This document shows, in pieces, positions 33,010 to 41,904 of a stretch of DNA of 45,472 bases. The notes below the pieces were generated by a model that did not search any database, had not been told where the DNA came from, and was given only the letters and a program-made list of their open reading frames with translations. A program made the position numbers and the translations under genes. Where the stretch lies: positions 142,570 through 188,041 of the forward strand of contig MNCI01003413.1 of NCBI GenBank assembly GCA_015680685.1, given 5' to 3'. Numbering within the stretch: the first letter of the stretch is position 1; each line of letters begins with the position of its first letter. The stretch is from Gnetum montanum (lineage: Eukaryota; Streptophyta; Gnetopsida; Gnetales; Gnetaceae).

Positions 33010-33490
33010 AAGCAGATAAGTAGAGATCCGCTACGATGTAAAACTGGCAAAGCTTCACCAACGTCCACTATGACGTAAAACTAGCAAAGGTGAGCACATG
33101 TCCGCTACGATGTAAAACTAGCAAAGCATGTCCGCTACGATGTAAAAATGGAAAAATTCATCTACTACGACTAAAAACTAGCATAGATAGTTTGTTATGA
33201 CTATAAACTGGCATATACCATCTTCCATGACATAAAACTAGCAAAGCACGGTTTGCTAGGACCTTAAACTAGCTCATCCATTGTCCGCTATGACGATAAA
33301 CTAGCACAACAGTCTGCTAGGACCTTAAACTAACACAACGACCATTCACTATGATGATAAACTAGCACAACAGTCTACTGGGACTCTAAACTAGCATGGT
33401 GGTCTGCTAGGACCTTAAACTAGCACACCATGATCTGCTGAGATCTTAAACCAGCACATCACGGTCTACCAGGACCTTAAACTGGGTTCG
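33010..33490 (+). repeat. Minisatellite array 3 (after integrase)
   Basis: About 13 units of 35-45 bp begin right after the integrase stop. The first half follows TCCGCTACGATGTAAAACTAGCAAAG; the second half follows GGTCTGCTAGGACCTTAAACTAGCACA. The array therefore changes subtype along its length, and the second subtype matches array 2. Confidence 0.8.
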
Positions 33491-34873
33491 TGGCATGTCC
33501 CTAGCATGCATCATGACTCACCAAGCAAGCAAGTGTGCACAGTGCCAACATGGGATGGGACGTTGTAGTTCCGGAATGTAGTTCATGATGCCAAGAAAAT
33601 ACCCTCTGGAATATATGCAACGCCATTGCCCCTAGTATCTTGTTGATCTTCCAAAGATGTCTTATGACATCTTGATGACTCTCTGGAGCTACCGCCACCA
33701 TGGCTCATCGCCATGGCAGCAGCTTCCCTAATCAACACCTGCTATTTGAGTTCTAGTAGTATTGTGGCCTAGCCACAATGTTGCTATCCTCCAACCCTAG
33801 CCAGCATCCGATCCTAAAAGACATTTAGCTATTGGGTAGCCCATCTCATAGCTAAACTACATAATGTTTTCCTTGGGCAGGAATTCCTGAGCATCTGCAT
33901 TCATAGTAACTCCTAGCCTCCTCGATGCTAGCTCCTCCACATAGATGCTACCAAGGTCGTTGCCTTCCTAGTTTGGATGTCCCATGCCTCAGCAACAATG
34001 TCCAAAGCTCCAGCAGCATCCACAGTAAGTAAGATCTTTGCCTTCAATCTACATCAGCGTTGTTTCTCCTGGTTTGCTTTCTATTGTGTTTGTAGGGTGT
34101 GTACTGGAGGAACGTCGGTCAGAGGTGTGTTGCACCATGGCAGCAAGACACTACATCATTACAAGGTGGTCGTCTTGATTAGCTTGGCTAGTTCAAAGTG
34201 CACATCCTGTCCTATCCCTTAAACCCCTTTACCTTATTCCTTGCACTCACAATTCACTCTCATCTCTTTTACGAAGTTTTCCCTGATACCTATAAATCCC
34301 TCCCAATTGCCCAACCGCAATGTCCATGATGCATGTAACACAATTCATTGCATGGGAAGCACCTATAGGCAGGTTAAAGCCCCATTGTGAATGTAACACA
34401 ACTTGTCCTAGGAAAGAAACACTTGTCTTGCAACAACAAGATTGTTTGCAAATGTAAATGGCAAAACAACAAAAGGCAAAAGTGTAATAAAGAAAAAGCT
34501 CACACACACATAGAAATGTGCCTAAAAAAATGGCACATAGACTATTTCACAATCACCCTCTCTAAGCATGTCGATGAGAGGTTGAAGGTTAGTAAAAGAA
34601 AAGATGACCACGCAAACAACTCCCTCACAAGCATTCCGAAGAGGGATCTTGCTAAGTTTCATCTTTACCATCTTTCTAAACCTCATTTCCCCCCTGCTTA
34701 ACCTCCTTCCCTCTTCTTAACCCTTCACTTTCTCCTGCATAACCAATGCAATACTCTCAAGCACAGCTAAGCGACATCTTGGCAATCATTGAACAAAGAT
34801 GTTAGCATTTTGTCTTTCATGGTGTTTCATATTCTTTGTCGACATCTCTCAAGTCCATCCTCCAGATGTTGAC
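33491..34873 (+). other. 3' untranslated region of the giant element
   Basis: 1.4 kb between array 3 and the polypurine tract. Short frames on both strands (for example 33977-34222, 34387-34701) have no recognisable motifs and I do not call them genes. I see no further tandem repeats. Confidence 0.5.
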
Positions 34874-34886
34874 AAAGAGGGGCCAA
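34874..34886 (+). promoter_or_regulatory. Polypurine tract of the giant element
   Basis: AAAGAGGGGCCAA, preceded by TGTTGAC and followed at once by the 3' LTR TGAAGC. Same sequence as in the nested element. Confidence 0.8.
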
Positions 34887-36645
34887 TGAAGCACTCTAAA
34901 TTTTCAAGGCATTCTTACTTCACCAAGGTCCTAGAACTGAGGCAAACATTTCCACAAGTGTAGCCTCATGACCAATTTGGCAAGAAATAGATGCTATGAG
35001 TTCAAACTGTCCGGTTTGGACAATTTAACCAGTTGACAATTTACTTAGAAAGCATGCTAAGGGTTGTCAATGATGCTCAACATCAACAAGATAGTTCGGC
35101 AAGTTTTCTAGTCAAGAAGTTTGCTACACTGCGCTACGCTATGTAGCATAGCAGGCCTCAAAAGATAGTTTCTCAGGCGACCAAACTATTGCAAGACGAA
35201 GTGCTACACTATACTACACTATGTAGCGTAGCACAGTGTAGCAAAGGCAAAACAAAAAGCCCTAGTTTACTGAGTGATCCCAATTGAACCCAGCAAGAAC
35301 TCTGGCCTTCAAAACTAGTTGCCTTGTTCAACTTCAAGTCCTTGGCAGAGCTTCTCATCAGAAAATGAAAAATTGAGCAAAAGGTAGGCTATGTTGGCTG
35401 CAATGCTGCGCTATGCTACATAGCATAGCACAGCGTAGCGATGATGCAAGAAAAAATAGAAGGCATCTCAAGTGTAAGATCAACAATTTGCAGTTGCGAT
35501 TGTTAGCATGATCAAGCTTCAAGAAAACATTTGCAACTTCGATGCGGTTCGTAGATAAGGTTGGCTGCTACGCTATGCTACGCTACGTAGCATAGCAAAC
35601 ATGTAGAACCAGCCAAAACACTTCAAAGGCTTCCAGCACATGCAGTTAACTCCAATGCAAATTTCCTCTTCGAACTAGTGGCTACGCTATGCTATGCTAC
35701 ATAGCATAGCACAACGTAGTAAGTAGCTACGCTATGCCAACATGCTACGGTCCACAGCGTAGTAAGAAACTACACTACATCAACATGCTATGCTCCACAA
35801 TGTAGCACAACATAACAGGCAACTACGCTACATCAGTGTACTTTATTCTTTGTCTACATCGTTGGCACACCTAATCCCAGCATCTCTAGTTCCGACAGCG
35901 TAATTACAGCGTGACAGGTTCACGATTGGCTTTGCATGTTCATGCAGCATGGACACGTCAACATCTTATGGGTCTAAGACATGTGTCATCCAAGCCTCAT
36001 TTCTTGCATCCTCCTAGCCCTATAAATACCTTGATGAGTAACCCTCAAAGGGTTGGCAAATTTTTGGGGGTTGTTGGCAGGTTTGGTTGGTAATTTTAAG
36101 CATTGTTCGCATTTTTTGTTGGCAAATTAGCAATTCTTGTATTTGGCAGAACTTTTAGCTTTTGGAAATTTGGTTAGAAAACTTTAGAAATTGTTGGTTA
36201 GCAAATTTTAGCATTATTAGCTCTTAAGTATGCATTCAAGCACACAGTTGGCTTGCTTTGAACATCCTGGTTACTTTTGGGATCTCTGTGCTTCCTAGCG
36301 TTGCGCAATTAATTGTATCCATCTTGACAAAGTAAAGCTGTAATCTTGAAGCAGTGCATTTCTTAACTCTAGTTCACTTTATTTTCCTACTTATCATTGC
36401 ATTCTACATTGTTTTCGCTTCCTTGCATTTAATAATCATTATTTTACGCTATAAGCATTGTTTCCATATTAAACATTTACATAAGGTTTAGTGACACTGA
36501 CTAAGTCCCTATTTGATCAACCAGACCATTTAGGGCACACCACTTCCATTTTATCTAGCATGGCCCTCACATAGATTTGGGTTTAGGACTATCCAACCAG
36601 CAACCTCCCGGTGTTTTCCAGCCATCGACGTTTTCGGTTGCGACA
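34887..36645 (+). repeat. 3' LTR of the giant element
   Basis: It starts TGAAGCACTC and ends GTTGCGACA. It carries all segments of the 5' LTR plus extra copies of the GCTACGCTATG / CATAGCGTAGC words (about 35120-35240, 35400-35440, 35568-35600, 35680-35830). TATA box at 36021-36028. Divergence from the 5' LTR is easily seen by eye, so the insertion is old. Confidence 0.85.
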
Positions 36646-36650
36646 TTCAT
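36646..36650 (+). repeat. Target-site duplication TTCAT (right)
   Basis: Identical to 8702-8706; copia LTR sequence resumes directly after it. Confidence 0.85.
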
Positions 36651-36677
36651 CCCTCCTTCTAAGTTCTCAATCCTCAA

Positions 36678-37355
36678 GTGACATTGGAGGCTGGTTATCA
36701 CTTGTAGATAAAGTGACATAAACAAGGAAGGGGCAATGAATGTCAAGAATATTAGGACATCATTAATTACTATATTCAATTCCTATATCACATTTGTAAA
36801 GGTAAACCTTTCATTCCCTTCTTTACATTTAGGAATAGGAGAGATTATAACTATAAGATTGATAACACCTATGATAATCTAGACAACAAGGCAAGATCAA
36901 ATAATGAAATTTCCTTTGAAAAAAGGTATGGGTTATTTTTCCATGAAGTTATTTCTTTCCAAAGATTATGTGTTGAAATGAAAGATGCATTACATGTCAA
37001 GGAAATGAAAATTTCAATTCTTAATGATTAATGTTCTTATCTTAAGAAAGAAAACTTAGACCTTAAGACTAAGATTCAAAAACTAACCAATGTGATTGAG
37101 AAAATGAATAAGAACTCTTTAGAGAAGCCAAAAGACCAAAAGACAAAAGATGGATGTTTGAGAGAAGAAAATCAATCGAGGTTTGGTAAAATGTCAAAGC
37201 CTAGAATTTTAAATTGTTTCTTTTGTGGAAAATATGGTCATATTTAAGCATATTGCTATCTTAGGATGAAACAATACACTTGGTCTTTGCAAAAGTAGTC
37301 TAGGCTAGGATCTTTGTAGGTTTGGGAACAAAAAAAGAGAACATTTAAAAAGAAC
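36678..37355 (+). pseudogene. Copia gag remnant with CCHC zinc knuckle
   Basis: The upstream part is AT-rich and broken. A Lys-rich stretch at about 37030-37200 precedes CFFCGKYGHI, a stop (TAA for the next residue), then AYC (37215-37256). This is the CX2CX4HX4C nucleic-acid-binding knuckle of copia Gag. At 36678-36720 sequence weakly like a Met-tRNA primer site (TGGTTATCACTTG) is seen just inside the LTR. Confidence 0.65.
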
Positions 37356-37709
37356 TTGATGGCTCAAATAGCTCTTTCTAATGTCAAAACAAGCATGTGG
37401 CATATTGATAGTGGATGGTCAAGGCACATGATAGGTGATAAATCCTACTTCATCCACTTCATGAAACAAAATTATGAAATCGTCACATTTGGAGATTATA
37501 TGGTGGCTCCAATAACATGTATTGGTATCATAGGAGGAAAAGGTATATGTCTACCAACTGTAAATAAGGTTTTCTTTATTAAAGGATTAAAACATAATCT
37601 TCTTAGTGTTAGTCAAATTTGTGATTCAAATTTCAATGTTATAGTTTCTAAAGAAACATGTCGAATACAAGATTTAACCTCTAAAAACATTGTGATAAAA
37701 AGGAACTAG
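37356..37709 (+). pseudogene. Copia protease and start of integrase region
   Basis: MWHIDSGWSRHMIGDKSYF (about 37395) is the copia protease active site, where D-S-G is intact and the usual Cys after Gly is Trp. GLKHNLLSVSQICDSNFNVI (about 37585-37645) is the conserved end. This stretch stays open for 117 codons, the best preserved part of the gag-protease region, and stops at 37707. Confidence 0.8.
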
Positions 37710-38610
37710 AAAGGGAAATGTTTACATTACTTTGTTTGGAAATAATCCTAACCATGAATCCAAGTGCTTAGTGAGTTGTACAGATGATACCCATTTGTGG
37801 CATAGGAAGCTAGGCCACATAAATAAAGAAATTATTTAGACACTTGTTACAAAAGCAATAGTTAGTGAATTGCCCAGACTCAAAGACTTTAATCTAAACA
37901 CTTATGAAGCATGCTAGAAAGGAAAGCAAACAAGGGTAATATCTAGTAAGAAAAACTATATATCTACCTCTTGTCCCTTAAATCTACTTCATATGGATGT
38001 GGTAGGTCCTTACCAAACACTTAGTTTGGAAAAGTAAAGATACTTTCTACCTATTGTTGATGCTTACTCTCATTCTACTTGGGTTGCCATTTTACATCAC
38101 AAGGATGAGGATTTGATCATTTCTTAAGAATTTGCAATCAGATTCATAAAGAAAAAGGCTATGGAGTTAAAGTTATTAGGAGTGACAATGGAGGAGAATT
38201 TAAGAATTCCAAGTTTGAGCAATTCTGTTAAATGAACAACAGACTCCATCAATTTTTTGCAATAAGAACTCCTCAACAAAATGGTGTAGCTAAAAGGAAT
38301 AATAGGATCTTGAATGAAATGAGAAAGACTATATTGAATGAGCAAAATCTTCCCTATCACTTTTGGGCTAAAGCTATCAACACCACTTGCTATGTCTCCG
38401 ATAGAGTTCTAGTAATAAGATTTACCTCTAAAGCCTCTTATGAATTATGGATTGGTAGAAAAGCTTTAGTAAGTTATTTTCATGTCTTTGGTTCAAAGTG
38501 CTATATCCTAAATGATAAATATAATTTTAAAAAATTTGATCCTAAAACTGATGAAGGTATTTTCATATGTTATTCACTAGTTAGCAAGGCTTATAGAGTT
38601 TTTAATTAAA
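37710..38610 (+). pseudogene. Copia integrase (SIRE-like)
   Basis: TDDTHLWHRKLGHINKEII (about 37783-37840) and CXKGKQ supply the HHCC region. LLHMDVVGPYQT (about 37984) carries the first Asp, and RSDNGGEFKN (about 38180) the second in a shifted frame. TPQQNGVAKRNNRILNEMRK (about 38268-38330) carries Glu, and ELWIGRKALVSYFHVFGSKC (about 38440-38500) is the copia integrase C-terminal signature. Stops and shifts occur at about 37840, 38033, 38126 and 38229. It would insert the cDNA into nuclear DNA. Confidence 0.85.
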
Positions 38611-39020
38611 GGACAAATAATGTAGAAGAAACTATAAATGTTAAAGTTGATGATCATGACATTACTTCTCCACAACCTAATGATGAAATTGTTCTTATTC
38701 AAAAATTATCTATTGTCACTCAAGTTAAAGTTGACAAAAATTCTAAAGTAGAAAATGAACATGAAGAAGAGCAAGAACGTGAACTCAATGAGATATCTCC
38801 CATTCAATCCAAAATGCCTGGACTTAGTAGAACACACTCCCTCAATGATGTTACTGGGCAAGTACAAGATGGTATTTCCACTAGAAGTAAAACTAAAGAA
38901 ATTTGTCCTTTTCATCATATCTCCTACAACTTGAACCCAAAAATTTCAAAGAATCTGAAAGACAAAAAGGATGAATTTCTACTATGCAAGATGACTTAAA
39001 TCAATTTACTATAAATGATG
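38611..39020 (+). pseudogene. Linker between copia integrase and RT
   Basis: Asp/Glu/Lys-rich and poorly conserved (EHEEEQERELNEISPIQSK near 38760), as in copia elements generally. A broken start of the RT module (about 39040) follows. Confidence 0.5.
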
Positions 39021-39870
39021 TTTAAGAATTGACACCTAGACCAAATCATAAACCTATTATTGGAACAAAATGAGTCTTCATGAAAGAAATTCATGAAAAT
39101 GGTTGTATCATTAAAAATAAAGCTAGGTTAGTTGCCAAAGGATACAATCAACAAGAAGGGATTGATTTTGATGAACCTTTTACTTCAATTACTAGACTAA
39201 AATCTATTAGACTTCTGTTAGCATACACTAGTATTAAAAATATCAAACTATATAAAATGGACATAAAAAGTACCTTCCTAAATGGAACTATATAAGAAGA
39301 AGTTTACGTTGAAAAACCTAAAGGTTTTATAGATCCCATCAAACCTGATCATGTTTATAATCTCAATAAGGCTATCTATGGTCTTAAACAAGCTCCTAGA
39401 GCCTAGTATGAAAGACTTTCCCAACATCTTACATCTAATGGTTTCAAAAGAGGTAAGGTTGATGTCACTTTATTTCTCATAAAAGAAGGAAGTGATCTAC
39501 TTATAGTTCAAATTTATGTTGATGATATAATTTTTAGTGCTACTAATGAAAATATTTGCAATAAATTCTTAGATCTTATGCAATCTAAATTTGAAACGAG
39601 CATGATGGGAGAACTCAGAAACTTCCTTAGATTTCAGATTAATCAATCTATAAATAGAACCTTCATTTGTCAAATCAAATATGTCAAAGATCTCATACTC
39701 AAACATCCTATGGCTAAAAATTTTAAACTCACCAAAGATGATCAAGGAAATCCTATTGATCACAATCTTTATAGAGGCATGATAGGTAGTCTACTTTATT
39801 TAACTACTAGTAGACTAGACATAAAATTAAGTGTAGGAATGTGTACTAGACATCAAGCCACCCAAAAATA
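39021..39870 (+). pseudogene. Copia reverse transcriptase
   Basis: KARLVAKGYNQQEGIDFDEP (about 39119-39178), LYKMDIKSTFLNGTI (about 39251-39294), YGLKQAPRA (about 39378) and the catalytic YVDDIIFSATNENI (about 39517-39558) are all present. GMIGSLLYLTTSRLDIKLSV (about 39777-39835) closes the thumb region. In-frame stops occur near 39295 and 39402 (the latter at a Trp position) and 39869. The order after integrase marks the element as Ty1/copia. Confidence 0.88.
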
Positions 39871-40440
39871 ATCTCATTTAAAGATAGTTAAATGAATTTT
39901 TCGTTACTTAAAAGGTACTACTAACTGGGGCCTTTAGTATCCAAAGGATTCTCTACTTGATCTTGTTTGATATTATGATGCAGATTTGGTAGGTTGTTTA
40001 GATGATTGTCGAAGTACAAGTGGAAATTACATTTTTTCCAGGAAGAAGCCTTGTCTCTTGGACAACCAAAAAGCAAACTTCTATAGCACTTTCTATAGTA
40101 GAAGCTAAATACATCTCAATTGGGAGCTACTATGCTAAGCTCATATGAATGAAAGAAATGCTCAAAGACTTAGGGATAAAAACTCATTCTACATCTATTT
40201 ACTATGATAACAATAGTTCCATCAACATTTCAAAAAATCAAATTCAACAGTCTCACAACAAGAACATTGAGATTCATTATCAATTTATACAAGAACGTAC
40301 TCAATGTGGACACCTAAAGCTAGAATTTATTGGAATGAAAAATCAACGGCATATGCTTTCACAAAATCCCTTGATGAGTGATTATTGACTACTCTATGGA
40401 ATGATATGGGAATAAGACCCTGTCCTATCAAGTAAGTCTC
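39871..40440 (+). pseudogene. Copia RNase H
   Basis: RYLKGTTNWGL (about 39901), then DADLVGCLDDCRSTSGNYIF (about 39977-40036), the RNase H Asp region. A shift follows, and the C-terminal part ends in a separate frame (NIEIHYQFIQERTQCGHLKL, about 40263-40320). Several stops. Confidence 0.8.
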
Positions 40441-40780
40441 TTTCCATTTGAAGTTTTCTCTTTATTTTTCAAAAACAAAAAAAAATCTTGCATGTGTTTA
40501 GGGGGAGCTTTTCTCCACTCCTTTTTGATGATATCCAAAAAGGGGAAGAATTTGGATAGCTTGAATAGCTTGTTACTATTAACTATTATATTAGAACTAT
40601 TAATGTTTGTGATTGTGATTATGATGAGATTTCATATGACTTAAAGGATGTGATTCATGTAATATAGTGCACTACTAAACTAGTGTTATAAGCAATAGTG
40701 AAAATATATGACTTGACAAATTTTGGAAACTACTAATTCATTTTCTTAAGTTTTAAACATCACCAAAAAGGGACATAGTT
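40441..40780 (+). promoter_or_regulatory. Copia 3' untranslated region and polypurine tract
   Basis: AGGGGGAGCTTTTCTCC (about 40500) and later ACCAAAAAGGGACA (about 40762-40775), before the 3' LTR, resemble the purine-rich ends of SIRE-type elements. An env-like frame, which some SIRE elements carry, is not present. Confidence 0.6.
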
Positions 40781-41861
40781 TTGACCTTTTGGTATGTCAA
40801 AAACTTAAGGAAAATGGAGAACATAGAATGTTTGTGGGATGGGATGATTTTGTATATTAAAGAAATGAGACTGCAAGGTCTTAAGGAAGCATTAATGAGT
40901 ATGAAGACTGTGAGCTACATGAAGATGCTGAAGTGATCTAGAGAAAGCTAATTAAATAAGAGGAAGCCTTAGGAACCAAAGTCAAAAAATTGAGAAGACA
41001 CCTCCAAAAAGTAGAACACATCTTAATCAAAGTGGAGTTCATTTAGAGAAGACATCTTCCAAAAAATAAGAGATGTATCCTTTCTAGAAAAGATGTCTCC
41101 ATAGAGACATCTCCTAAGAGACATCCCACTTATGAAGGAGATGTCTTTCAAAAATTGAAGTTAATTTCATAGAGACATCCCAACCTCAAAGGAGACATCT
41201 TTACTAGTCATTAGATAGCTATTACATGAATTTTGTGGTGTTTTTGAAAACTCCAAGGCTATAAAAATACTTTAATCTTTTGAGTATTGTGCAAGTGTTG
41301 TGCATGCATTGTCACTATCAAAGAAATCATTGAATATTTTACTCATGTACTTCATTTGTAAAATCATTTTCTTGGTAGAATTATGCTTAAAAGTACAAGG
41401 ACTTGTAATTTAAGTTACATTCTTTTCTTGTGATTTTATTTTTCTCTTGTAGCCCTACTAGGATTAATGTGCTTCTTACAAGAAGGCATCATCTTAGAGC
41501 TTGTCTATATCCTATGGGATTTGAGTGTTTGTGTAGCGTCAAAACACTCCATAGTGAATCTTAATTTTTGTAAAGGTTATGGAATCCTTTAAACCACTCT
41601 TGAGTTAGTTAGGACCTTGCAAAGTTAAGAGTTTTCACAGTGATGAAACTCTCCTTAGCGAAGCTCAAACTTTGTAAAGGCTATGATGTCCTCTAAACTA
41701 GGTTTTGGAAAAAACAAAGTCTAGAGTTATGCATGAATTCTACCCTCCAAGTGTGAACTACCAAAGTTGGGCAACCATGTAATTTTTGTGTTTTGTATAA
41801 CAAGTGTTTCTTGTGATTTGGGGAACTTATTCATCCCCCCTTCTAAGTTCTCAATCCTTAG
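40781..41861 (+). repeat. Copia 3' LTR
   Basis: It matches 7623-8706 plus 36651-36677. It contains the GAGATGTCTC / GAGACATCTC cluster (40995-41205) and a TATA-like CTATAAAAATAC near 41263. It ends TCTCAATCCTTAG before TTTTA. Confidence 0.8.
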
Positions 41862-41872
41862 TTTTAGCATAA

Positions 41873-41904
41873 TTCATGGTATTTTTCATGTTTCATACCA
41901 TGAA
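41873..41904. repeat. Perfect 10 bp inverted repeat
   Basis: Arms TTCATGGTAT and ATACCATGAA around a 12-base AT-rich spacer, just outside the copia element. Function unknown; may be chance. Confidence 0.5.

Larger units (their letters stand above)
8707..36645 (+). mobile_element. Giant Ty3/gypsy (Tat/Ogre-like) retrotransposon with antisense cargo
   Basis: LTRs at 8707-10341 and 34887-36645 flank a primer site, gag, protease, RT, dual RNase H, integrase and a polypurine tract, all on the plus strand. TTCAT flanks the element (8702-8706 and 36646-36650), and joining the flanks restores a copia LTR. At 27,939 bp it is very large; subtracting the nested element (13377-20801) and the solo LTR (30590-32314) leaves about 18.8 kb. 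The excess over an ordinary element is mainly the long LTRs, tandem arrays and the 4.6 kb antisense gene between protease and RT. Two RNase H domains are a known mark of the Tat lineage. All frames carry stops, so it is not autonomous now. Confidence 0.85.
7623..41861 (+). mobile_element. Ty1/copia SIRE-type retrotransposon, split by a nested 27.9 kb element
   Basis: Two copies of one LTR bracket this span: 7623-8706 plus 36651-36677, and 40781-41861. Between the second half of the 5' LTR and the 3' LTR lie gag, protease, integrase, RT and RNase H in copia order (integrase before RT). Possible flanking 5 bp repeats are TTTTA at 7618-7622 and 41862-41866, though the LTR ends then read TTGACC and CCTTAG rather than TG and CA, so the exact border is uncertain by a base or two. 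Without the nested insertion it would be about 6.3 kb. Internal genes carry many stops. Confidence 0.8.

Noticed and set aside
34247-34701. Short frames of 86-104 codons after the integrase
   Set aside because: No motif, opposite-strand overlap, and located in the 3' untranslated part of the giant element.
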